From an uncultured Phycisphaerales bacterium (GTDB taxonomy: Bacteria > Planctomycetota > Phycisphaerae > WQYP01), in NCBI GenBank assembly GCA_903868035.1, contig CAIPTQ010000008.1:1-9746 (forward strand): a DNA stretch of 9,746 nucleotides, read 5' to 3'. Below are positions 1 through 6,033 of this stretch, in pieces (positions within the stretch are counted from its first letter, which is position 1; every line of letters starts with the position of its first letter). The notes under the pieces were generated by a model. That model had not been told where the DNA came from, ran no database searches, and was given only the letters and a program-made list of their open reading frames with translations. The position numbers were made by a program, and so were the translations under genes.

Positions 1-1113
1 GCCCGCGGCGCCGCGGGCCGGGGCGATCGAGGCGATGTACTTGTCGCGCTCGTCGCTAAGCTGCTTGATCTGCGCCTGGATGGCCTCGCGCTCCTTCTGC
101 TTGGCGGCCAGGAAATCTTCGCGGCCTTTTTCATCCAGGGCGCGCATCTCCGCGGGCAGGTCTTCGGCCTTGATGTCCTTCAGGTTCGCCTTGCCGGACT
201 TGACGGCATCCACAAGGTCCCAGGTGGAATTGCGATAGGCGGCGTTGGCCTTGGTGATGGCGCGCTCCGCGGCGACGGCCGCCCCGCCCAGGCCGCCGGC
301 ATTCTTGTCCTGCGCGGCCTGGTTCTGCGCGCCCACCTTGCCGTTGGCGCCGTAGGGCACATAGGTGTCGTTGAGCTTGCCGCTGAGATCGGCGAGTTGT
401 TTGTCCTGCGGGGTGGTGACGCGGGCCACGCGGGCGTTCTGGTCGATGAAGGAGTACGTCCCGTCGGCACGGGTGGCGCCGTCCTTCCAGTTGGTGGCGA
501 TGCCCGTCTGCTCGGGCCCGCAGAAGATGGTGTGGACGACGATCCCCTTGCCGACGGCTTGCTTGCAGGATTCGCGGTAATCGACGGTGCCCTGGGTGAA
601 GGGTTCATTGCCGGCGATGAAGATGGCCTTGTAGGCGCCTTTTTCCTCGGACCACTTGAGTTCCTCGACGGCCTTTTTGATGACGGCGCCGCAGTATTCG
701 TCGCCGCCGCTGGTGGTCAGCTTGAAGAGCTCGGCGGAAATCTTGTCGAGGTCGTCGGTAAGCGGGACGAGCTGCTTGATGTAGCCGGTCTCCGCGCCCA
801 ATGAAGGCGTGCCGTAGTGATACAGGGCGACCTGGATGTCGGGCTTCTGGCCTTCGACCTGGGTTTTGGCGATGTCGTTGACGACCTGCCAGAGCTGGGT
901 TTTGGCCTGGTCGATCAGGCCGTTCATGGAGGTGCTGGTGTCCAGCAGGATGGCCAGTTGCACCACGTCGCTCTGGGTGGAAGGGGCGGTGGTGACGGTG
1001 GGCTTGGCCGCGGTGATGGCGGGCGGGACGGCCTTGGCATCGGGTGGTTGTTGGGCGAACGACGGGAGTGCCAGCAGGACCGAAAGACACATAATCCCCG
1101 CGACATTTTTCAT
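1..1113 (-). CDS. Secreted von Willebrand factor A (vWA) domain protein, C-terminus cut by window edge
   Basis: 371 codons are open from ATG at 1113 to the window edge, and no stop is reached. AAGGAG (1120-1125) lies 6 nt before the ATG and fixes the start. Residues 1-20 are a signal peptide with a probable cut after SFA (20/21), followed by a Pro/Thr/Ala-rich linker to about residue 48. The vWA domain runs from about 51 to 250. VQLAILLDTSTSMNGL carries the metal-ion (MIDAS) motif DTSTS at 58-62, and LTTSGGDEYCG (132-142) supplies the downstream Thr/Asp region. AIFIAGNEPFTQG (163-175) and IVVHTIFCG (191-199) form core strands. Residues 310-360 are charged and probably coiled coil. The protein should be exported and bind a ligand or partner through a divalent metal. 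I associate this vWA type with PVC bacteria, but its precise role is unknown. It is divergent from the glycosyltransferase gene at 1289. Confidence 0.88.
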   Translation of the reverse strand, partial: MKNVAGIMCLSVLLALPSFAQQPPDAKAVPPAITAAKPTVTTAPSTQSDVVQLAILLDTSTSMNGLIDQAKTQLWQVVNDIAKTQVEGQKPDIQVALYHYGTPSLGAETGYIKQLVPLTDDLDKISAELFKLTTSGGDEYCGAVIKKAVEELKWSEEKGAYKAIFIAGNEPFTQGTVDYRESCKQAVGKGIVVHTIFCGPEQTGIATNWKDGATRADGTYSFIDQNARVARVTTPQDKQLADLSGKLNDTYVPYGANGKVGAQNQAAQDKNAGGLGGAAVAAERAITKANAAYRNSTWDLVDAVKSGKANLKDIKAEDLPAEMRALDEKGREDFLAAKQKEREAIQAQIKQLSDERDKYIASIAPARGAAG

Positions 1114-1161
1114 GGCGTGCTCCTTCAAAGCTCTTTCTACCGCAATGTGCTTAGACGCATG

Positions 1162-1175
1162 ACCGCCGCGGCGGT
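1162..1175. promoter_or_regulatory. 14 bp perfect palindrome in the divergent spacer (possible operator)
   Basis: The sequence ACCGCCGCGGCGGT is a perfect palindrome. It sits in the 175 bp spacer between the divergent vWA gene (start 1113) and GT41 gene (start 1289). On the minus strand it lies between TTGCAA (-35-like) and TCTAAG (-10-like), spacing 19, so it could be an operator over a weak vWA promoter. It could also be chance in GC-rich DNA. The rest of the spacer holds a G8 run (1245-1252) and no convincing promoter or strong ribosome site for the plus-strand gene. Confidence 0.3.
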
Positions 1176-1288
1176 TGCAAGGAAATATGGAGAAAATTGC
1201 CGTCGTCACCACCGACAAGCAGAATGCAGGGACGGTGCTTGGGCGGGGGGGGTGCGAAAACACGCCCTTCTCGGTAGAGTGAACATCC

Positions 1289-3670
1289 ATGACGGAAGCG
1301 GAACTTCAAGCGATTCTGATGCGGGGCTTGCAACAGCATCAGGCGGGGCGGCTGGCGGAGGCGGAGCCATGGTATCGCCAGGTGTTGGCGCACGACCCGA
1401 ACCATGCCAATGCGCTGCATCTGCTGGGAATTGTGGCGCACCAGGCGGGGCGGCATGGGGCGGCGGCGGAGTTGATTGGGCGGGCGGTGGCGCTGCGGCC
1501 GGGGGTGGCGGAGTTTCATGACAATCTGGGACTCGCCTGGCAGGCGCAGGGGAAGCTGGAACAGGCAACGGCGGCGTTTCGGAGCGCGCTCACGCTCAAG
1601 CCGGGATGGGCGGCGGCACAGTATCACCTGGGGACCGCGCTGAAGGGTCTGGGGCAGTTGGAGGCGGCACTGGAGGCGCTGGGCCGGGCGGTGGCGCTGC
1701 AGCCGGATTATGCCGCGGCGCATAACAATGTGGGGAACATCTTGCAGGCGCAGGGCAAGTGGGAGGAGGCGGTGGCGGCGTATCAGAGGGCGCTGCGGGT
1801 GAATCCGAATGACGCGTTGACGCTCAACAACCTGGGGAACACGCTGGAACGGCAGGGGAAGGGCGCCGAGGCGGTGGCGACGTTGCGGGCGGCGCTGCGG
1901 GCGCAGCCGGATTTTGCCGAGGCGCATAATAATCTGGGGGTCGCGTTGCTCGGGCAGGGAGAGTTGGAGGAGGCCGCGGCGGCGCTGCGGGAGTGCCTGC
2001 GGTGGAAGCCGGATTGTGCCGGGGCGCACTTTAACCTGGGGAACGTGCTCCAGAGGATGGGACGATGGGAGGAGGCGGTGGGGGCATATCGGCAGGCGGT
2101 GGCGGCGAGTCCGCACGATGTGCTGGCGCTGCTGAATCTGGGGCAGGCGCTGCACATGCAGGGGAAATTCGGGGAGGCGGGGGAGGCGTTGCACGCGGCG
2201 CTGCGGGTGCAGCCGGATTGCGCCGAGGCCCACGGCAGTCTGGGCGATGTGTTGCAGCAGCAGGGCCAATTGGATGACGCGGCGGCGGCGTATCGGGAGG
2301 CGTTGCGGATAAAGCCCGACTATGCCGCGGCGTATGTCAGTTTGGGGAACACGCTGAAGTTTCTGGGGGAATTGGAGGAAGCGGTAGGGGCGTATCGGGC
2401 GGCGTTGCGGATCACGCCGGAGCTGCATGAGGCGCACAGCAATCTGGTGTATGTGCTGCATTTTCTGCCCGGGCAGGACGAGGCGCTGGCGGGGGAGCTG
2501 GCGGAGTGGAATCGGCGGCATGCGCGGCCGCTGGCGACGCGCATGGTGCCGCACACGAATCAGCGCGACCCGGAGCGGCCGCTGCGGATTGGGTTTATCT
2601 CGCCGGATTTTTGCCGGCATCCGGTGGGGCGGTTTCTGGCGCCGCTGTTTGAGGCGCACGATCCGCGGGCGGGGGCGTTTTTCTGCTACAGCGACGTGGA
2701 CGCGGGCGGGGATGCCATCACCGCACGGCTGCGCGGCCGGGCGCAGGAATGGCGCGAGACGGCGGGGATGTCGCCTGAAGAGCTGGCGGGGCGCGTGCGG
2801 GAGGACCGCATCGACGTGCTGGTGGATTTGACGATGCACATGCGGGGTTCGCGGCGGCTGTTGGTGTTTGCGCAGCAACCGGCGCCGGTGCAGATTACGT
2901 ATCTGGCGTACTGCTCGACCACGGGAATGGAGGCGATGGATTACCGGCTGACCGATGCGCGGCTCGATCCGCCGGGGGGCGCGGGGCGGTATGTGGAGCG
3001 GTCGTTGTATCTGGAATCGTACTGGTGTTATGCGGCGGAGGAGGCGATGCCGGAGATGAATGCGTTGCCGGCGCGGGCGGCGGGGCAGGTCACGTTTGGG
3101 TGTTTGAATAATTTTTGCAAGGCGTCGCGACCGGCGCTCGAGACGTGGGCGCGGGTGCTGGGGGCGGTGCCCGGTTCGCGGCTGCTGCTGCATGCGCCGC
3201 CGGGGAGCCCGCGGGGGCGGGTGCGCGGGATATTGGCTGCGGCGGGGGTGGATCCGGAGCGTTGTGCGTTTACGGAGAAGGTGTCGTTTGAGGCGTATCT
3301 GGGGCTGTATGGGCGGATGGACATCGCCTTGGATCCGTTTCCGTATGCCGGGGGAACGACCACGTGCGACGCCCTGTACATGGGCGTGCCGGTGGTGACG
3401 TTGGCGGGTTCGACGGCGGTGGGGCGGAGCGGGGTGAGTTTGCTGCTGCAGTTGGGGCTGGGGGAATGGATCGCCCGGGATCGGGAGGAATACGTGCGCG
3501 TGGCGGCGGGACTGGCGGGGGATGTAGAGGCTCTGGCGGGGGTGCGCGCGGGATTGCGCGGGCGGATGCGGGCGTCGCCGCTGATGGATGGAGGGCGGTT
3601 TGCCCGGGATTTTCAGGCGGTGGTGCGGCAGGCGTGGCGGAACTGGTGCGGGAGCGGGGTATGCGGGTGA
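1289..3670 (+). CDS. TPR-repeat protein with O-GlcNAc transferase-like (GT41/SPINDLY-type) catalytic domain
   Basis: The protein has 793 residues. An in-frame TGA at 1280 makes ATG 1289 the earliest possible ATG; the ribosome site is weak. Residues ~5-378 are about eleven 34-residue tetratricopeptide repeats (LGNVLQRMGRWEEAVGAYR is typical). Residues ~432-790 match the GT41 catalytic fold: RIGFISPDFCRHPVGRFL (433-450) with His444; VLVDLTMHMRG (510-520) with His517; QQPAPVQITYLAYCSTTGM (529-547); VTFGCLNNFCKAS (601-613) with Lys611, matching the phosphate-contacting Lys of human OGT; and DPFPYAGGTTTCDALYMGVP (682-701), the nucleotide-sugar loop. The family transfers GlcNAc or related sugars from UDP/GDP donors to Ser/Thr of proteins, usually in the cytoplasm. 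No signal peptide is seen. The coding strand favours GCG/GGG/CGG codons. The acceptor is unknown; nearby motility genes make a flagellar target conceivable but unproven. Confidence 0.9.
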   Translation: MTEAELQAILMRGLQQHQAGRLAEAEPWYRQVLAHDPNHANALHLLGIVAHQAGRHGAAAELIGRAVALRPGVAEFHDNLGLAWQAQGKLEQATAAFRSALTLKPGWAAAQYHLGTALKGLGQLEAALEALGRAVALQPDYAAAHNNVGNILQAQGKWEEAVAAYQRALRVNPNDALTLNNLGNTLERQGKGAEAVATLRAALRAQPDFAEAHNNLGVALLGQGELEEAAAALRECLRWKPDCAGAHFNLGNVLQRMGRWEEAVGAYRQAVAASPHDVLALLNLGQALHMQGKFGEAGEALHAALRVQPDCAEAHGSLGDVLQQQGQLDDAAAAYREALRIKPDYAAAYVSLGNTLKFLGELEEAVGAYRAALRITPELHEAHSNLVYVLHFLPGQDEALAGELAEWNRRHARPLATRMVPHTNQRDPERPLRIGFISPDFCRHPVGRFLAPLFEAHDPRAGAFFCYSDVDAGGDAITARLRGRAQEWRETAGMSPEELAGRVREDRIDVLVDLTMHMRGSRRLLVFAQQPAPVQITYLAYCSTTGMEAMDYRLTDARLDPPGGAGRYVERSLYLESYWCYAAEEAMPEMNALPARAAGQVTFGCLNNFCKASRPALETWARVLGAVPGSRLLLHAPPGSPRGRVRGILAAAGVDPERCAFTEKVSFEAYLGLYGRMDIALDPFPYAGGTTTCDALYMGVPVVTLAGSTAVGRSGVSLLLQLGLGEWIARDREEYVRVAAGLAGDVEALAGVRAGLRGRMRASPLMDGGRFARDFQAVVRQAWRNWCGSGVCG

Positions 3671-3671
3671 T

Positions 3672-3705
3672 AAAAAAACCGGGCGCTATTGATGTAGCGC
3701 CCGGT
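3672..3705 (-). terminator. Intrinsic terminator of the first PEP-CTERM-like gene
   Basis: A perfect 11 bp stem (ACCGGGCGCTA 3678-3688 with TAGCGCCCGGT 3695-3705, loop of 6) is followed on the minus strand by seven U. It lies 27 bp past the stop at 3732. The plus strand lacks a T-run after the stem, so it ends the minus-strand transcript. It may also help stop the converging glycosyltransferase mRNA, whose stop is at 3670. Confidence 0.9.
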
Positions 3706-3810
3706 CGGGGTTGATTGAGTAACAAATGCGCTCAGGCATGACGCCGCGCGAATCTCCGGCGGAGCGCGCTTACGCCGGCCACGCCGCCCAGGAGGGTCAG
3801 CCCCGTCCAG
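3705..3810. repeat. 106 bp near-identical direct repeat, first copy
   Basis: It differs from 4958-5063 at one base only (3728 G versus 4981 A). It spans 27 bp of downstream DNA, the stop codon and the codons for the Arg-rich tail and sorting helix of the PEP-CTERM-like protein. Identity stays fairly high to about 3857 and then falls sharply through the middle of the gene. Confidence 0.95.
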
Positions 3811-4436
3811 AACGCGCCGGGGAGGGGAACTACATCGCTGGTGAAGTTATAGGTGACACCCACACCGCCGCCAATATATCCGGGGCCGTCAGCAGGTGTG
3901 GGCACATAACCCCGATACCCATTCCAGCCGTTTTCACCACCCTGCTCAGTCAATGACAGGTTGGTGTAACCTGAGAACAACACGGTGGGAATACCAACGT
4001 CAGTAAGGTTCCGATCGCCTATGTCCGAGTACACATAGATGCCATTGGTCCAAAACAGGATCAAGTCCGAGAGCGCATTTCCGTCTTTATTCTCCTTAAA
4101 GGAGAGGTAGCCGTAAGCATCAGGGATAAAGTCGTAACGCAGGGTGGCGGGCATTTCGTACGTCACGGGCGGCAGGTTCGGGGGCGTAATGGTGTAACTT
4201 GGGAATATTGATGCGCCAGTTTCGATCTTCACCTTGCTCGTGATATTGCCCGTCACGCGATTGATGGTGAGGGTGTTGTTCCCGTTCTCATCAAAGCTGA
4301 AGGTCACAAGATCATCGGTGTTGAAGTACCCAATCTGACCTTGATCGTCAACGTAGGAACTGGCTGACACGGCCCGCGTGAGCAGGGTCAACGCACAAAC
4401 AACGCCCAACCCGACCAGCATGTGATTTGTTTTCAT
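3732..4436 (-). CDS. Small secreted protein with PEP-CTERM-like sorting tail (paralogue A)
   Basis: The protein has 234 residues from ATG 4436. A longer in-frame start at 4505 is rejected because alignment with paralogue B and the signal peptide both begin here. Residues 1-25 form a signal peptide (LVGLGVVCALTLLTRAVSA). The mature part is Asn/Gly/Tyr-rich and probably beta-structured, with blocks shared with paralogue B: FDENGNNTL (48-56), PATLRY (96-101), GDRNLTDVGIP (140-150), EQGGENGWNG (164-173), YNFTSD (196-201). The C-terminus is VPLPGA (203-208), a hydrophobic helix (209-224), then RRRFARRHA. That is the layout of PEP-CTERM-type signals recognised by exosortases, here the VPLP variant. 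It should be exported, retained by the tail, then cut and released or anchored at the surface. No catalytic motif is seen, so the function is unknown. It has its own promoter and terminator. Confidence 0.85.
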   Translation of the reverse strand: MKTNHMLVGLGVVCALTLLTRAVSASSYVDDQGQIGYFNTDDLVTFSFDENGNNTLTINRVTGNITSKVKIETGASIFPSYTITPPNLPPVTYEMPATLRYDFIPDAYGYLSFKENKDGNALSDLILFWTNGIYVYSDIGDRNLTDVGIPTVLFSGYTNLSLTEQGGENGWNGYRGYVPTPADGPGYIGGGVGVTYNFTSDVVPLPGAFWTGLTLLGGVAGVSALRRRFARRHA

Positions 4437-4491
4437 GGCAACACCCACCGTCAGAGAGAGATGAAAATCCCACACCGCGGTTTTCCGCCGC

Positions 4492-4543
4492 CGACCCGCG
4501 ACCATCGCGGGTCGCCGCGCTCGGTGTATCTGAACGCCGAGCG
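4492..4543 (-). promoter_or_regulatory. Two-hairpin 5' leader of paralogue A
   Basis: Between the promoter and ATG 4436 the transcript can form two hairpins. The first, near the predicted RNA start, pairs CGCTCGG (4518-4524) with CCGAGCG (4537-4543). The second is a 10 bp stem (4492-4501 with 4505-4514) closed by a 3-nt loop. The second hairpin's 7 bp core (CCCGCGA/TCGCGGG) is kept in the paralogue B leader with a changed loop base. A leader of roughly 110 nt with a conserved stem suggests post-transcriptional control or mRNA stabilisation; the mechanism is not visible. The Shine-Dalgarno site is weak (GGTGGG). Confidence 0.5.
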
Positions 4544-4552
4544 GCTACTTGA

Positions 4553-4580
4553 AGTATGCCCCATAAAAAGCAGTCGTCAA
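4553..4580 (-). promoter_or_regulatory. Promoter of paralogue A
   Basis: On the minus strand TTGACG (4575-4580), a 16 bp spacer and CATACT (4553-4558) resemble a housekeeping sigma promoter (-35 5/6, -10 4/6). The same hexamers and spacing occur upstream of paralogue B although the spacers differ, which supports function. A further block, ACGTATAATT..GAGTATCCG, lies just upstream in both copies and may be an activator site or UP-like element. Confidence 0.65.
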
Positions 4581-4788
4581 AGAGATAATTCTCGGATACT
4601 CCGAATTATACGTACATCTTGATGAATAACGTATCTAATTGCTTGTTATTGAAGGAGATATATGAAGGAGGGGCGAGCGCAATATTTTTGAACATTTTGC
4701 CGATTTTTGCTTGCAAACCGTCAATCCTAAAATGCGTAATTTGCTTCCAAATCCATCCATGGATACTGGATATTGAAGTGCAGTTCGC
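4581..4788. other. AT-richer spacer upstream of paralogue A; no gene seen
   Basis: No convincing gene is seen. The stretch to about 4695 is alignable with the DNA upstream of paralogue B (to about 5885), including the GA-rich GAAGGAG patch at 4651-4657, so it belongs to the duplicated unit. A strong ribosome-site-like AAGGAGATATATG is followed by only nine codons (4662-4691) whose ATG is not conserved in the other copy, so I do not call it a gene. From 4695 to 4788 nothing recognisable is present. Confidence 0.5.
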
Positions 4789-4878
4789 CCGCCGCGGATG
4801 GGATGCGGGCGGTGTGCACGGAGCTTTCAGGGCGCGGTGCGGCAGGCCTGGCGGAACTGGTGCGGGAACGGGGCGTAG
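4789..4878 (+). pseudogene. Duplicated 3'-end remnant of the GT41 glycosyltransferase gene
   Basis: Thirty codons here, ending in TAG at 4876-4878, align in frame with the last residues of the glycosyltransferase (763 onward). GRCARSFQGAVRQAWRNWCG corresponds to GRFARDFQAVVRQAWRNWCG; 19 of 29 residues are identical by my count. An in-frame TGA lies just upstream (about 4777), and no other part of the gene is present, so it cannot be expressed as a transferase. It occupies the same position relative to paralogue B as the intact gene end does to paralogue A, marking the start of the second duplication unit. Because it is still in frame with mostly conservative changes, it may derive from a diverged paralogue rather than a direct copy of the gene at 1289. 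Confidence 0.85.
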
Positions 4879-4932
4879 CGAAGCAATGTGGGGTGGAGAA
4901 AGCGCGGTTTTGAATCATCCGGGGAAATAATA

Positions 4933-4956
4933 CGGGCGCAATTCGCGTAGCGCCTG
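4933..4956 (-). terminator. Decayed copy of the intrinsic terminator, downstream of paralogue B
   Basis: It occupies the place of the 3672-3705 terminator in the duplicated unit. Only a 5 bp core (GGCGC 4935-4939 with GCGCC 4950-4954) plus one outer pair remains. The T7 tail is replaced by TATTATTT-like sequence. Termination here is probably weak, so paralogue B transcripts may read on into the antisense of the remnant. Confidence 0.45.
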
Positions 4957-4957
4957 G

Positions 4958-5063
4958 TCGGGGTTGATTGAGTAACAAATACGCTCAGGCATGACGCCGC
5001 GCGAATCTCCGGCGGAGCGCGCTTACGCCGGCCACGCCGCCCAGGAGGGTCAGCCCCGTCCAG
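4958..5063. repeat. 106 bp near-identical direct repeat, second copy
   Basis: This is the partner of 3705-3810, with one mismatch. It includes the 27 bp after the stop codon and the coding sequence of the sorting helix and basic tail of paralogue B. Confidence 0.95.
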
Positions 5064-5626
5064 GCCGCGCCGGGGAGGGGCACCGCATCGCTGGTGAAGT
5101 TGTAGGTGGAGTGTGGGCCAATAAACCCGGGATCGGGACCTCTTTCCACATTTACCCCGGGCACATAACCCAAATACCCATTCCAGCCGCCTTCTCCACC
5201 CTGCTCCAACAGTGTTTTGTGGTTGGGGAAAAAATCCTGGATCAATTGCAGGTTGGGAATGCCATTCACGTCAGCCAAGTCCCGGTCCCCCGAACCCGAG
5301 TACACGTAGAGGCCTTCACCGGGCACGAACAGAAGCAGATCCGAAGTCTCATAAAGGCCTTGACCGTCTTGGTTTTCTTGCAGAATGACGAAGCCTGGGA
5401 CAAAGGGGAAGGAAAGGTTGTACCGGAGCGTCGCGGGCAAGCCGATGCCCGGCGCCGCGGTGGTGGAATCCACCGGGTGCGGCACGCCATTGTTGATGAT
5501 GAGGGTGTTGTTCCCGTTCTCGTCAAAGTTGAAGGTGACATCGGCAATGCTGGCCGACGCGACCCGCGCCAGGAGGGCCAACGCACAAACCACGCCCAAC
5601 CCGGCGCGCCGGTGATTTTTCATCAT
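4985..5626 (-). CDS. Small secreted protein with PEP-CTERM-like sorting tail (paralogue B)
   Basis: The protein has 213 residues from the first of two adjacent ATGs (5626 or 5623); a GTG four codons earlier is possible but less likely. Residues 1-25 form a signal peptide (AGLGVVCALALLARVASA). The mature region shares blocks with paralogue A: FNFDENGNNTL (32-42), LPATLRYN (63-70), VYSGSGDRDLADV (108-120), EQGGEGGWNGYLGYVP (141-156), YNFTSD (175-180). It lacks about 20 residues at the N-terminal side of the mature part and differs in the loops. The C-terminus VPLPGAAWTGLTLLGGVAG (182-200) plus RRRFARRHA is nearly identical to A, also at DNA level. An exported exosortase-type substrate is inferred; no exosortase is in the window. 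The function of the mature domain is not recognised. Confidence 0.85.
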   Translation of the reverse strand: MMKNHRRAGLGVVCALALLARVASASIADVTFNFDENGNNTLIINNGVPHPVDSTTAAPGIGLPATLRYNLSFPFVPGFVILQENQDGQGLYETSDLLLFVPGEGLYVYSGSGDRDLADVNGIPNLQLIQDFFPNHKTLLEQGGEGGWNGYLGYVPGVNVERGPDPGFIGPHSTYNFTSDAVPLPGAAWTGLTLLGGVAGVSALRRRFARRHA

Positions 5627-5679
5627 GACCACACCCACATAAAGAACAAATAAAAATCCCGCCTGGGTTTACCCCACGG

Positions 5680-5696
5680 CCCGCGACCGTCGCGGG
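5680..5696 (-). promoter_or_regulatory. Conserved leader hairpin of paralogue B
   Basis: A 7 bp stem, CCCGCGA (5680-5686) with TCGCGGG (5690-5696), and a 3-nt loop match the core of the leader hairpin of paralogue A. A smaller hairpin (CAGCC 5717-5721 with GGCTG 5726-5730) sits at the predicted RNA start, in the place of A's first hairpin. The surrounding leader is otherwise diverged. Confidence 0.45.
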
Positions 5697-5735
5697 TTGC
5701 CGCGCATCGTGCCTGACAGCCGGGCGGCTGCATGC

Positions 5736-5763
5736 AGTATGCACCATATATGCCCGTCGTCAA
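5736..5763 (-). promoter_or_regulatory. Promoter of paralogue B
   Basis: TTGACG (5758-5763), a 16 bp spacer and CATACT (5736-5741) on the minus strand are the same hexamers and spacing as in paralogue A, with a different spacer sequence. The upstream block ACGTATAATT..GAGTATCCG is also retained. Confidence 0.65.
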
Positions 5764-6033
5764 ATATAAAATTCACGGATACTCAAAATTATACGTGCAT
5801 ATTATAGCATATGTTGCGCAAGGGCCTGAAATTGAGGGAAATATCGGAAGGAGGCGGACCGTATTATTCTTCATTTTGTTCGGTCTTCATTTTCCGCTGC
5901 CTATCGGACACCCCGGCGCAATGGTCTGCGCGGTGCGACTCGGGAGTCGGAGCGCTTGTTATCGGCATCGCAGGGGCGTGCGGGACAAATTGCCGGATGC
6001 CGCGCGGCCTGGTGTCGGCCGGCGCAGGAGCGG
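5764..6033. other. Spacer between motB and paralogue B; no gene seen
   Basis: The part nearest the promoter (to about 5885) aligns with the DNA upstream of paralogue A. The remainder, towards the motB stop, is GC-rich. It holds small inverted repeats (for example CGACT/AGTCG around 5936-5949) but no U-run, so no clear terminator for motB was found. Confidence 0.4.

Noticed and set aside
397..804. Plus-strand frame opposite the vWA gene
   Set aside because: The minus-strand frame has a signal peptide, ribosome site and MIDAS motif; this one is a compositional by-product.
1151..3193. 680-codon open frame on the minus strand opposite the glycosyltransferase
   Set aside because: Arg/Pro/His-rich translation with no domain, running antisense through the TPR repeats. 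It stays open because of the G-rich third positions of the real gene.
4662..4691. Nine-codon frame after a strong AAGGAG-like site
   Set aside because: The ATG is missing from the duplicated copy, and the purine-rich patch belongs to the conserved upstream region of the opposite-strand gene.
4619..4930. 103-codon plus-strand frame covering the glycosyltransferase remnant
   Set aside because: It reads the remnant in a different frame from its homologous sequence and spans the divergent upstream region; no ribosome site.
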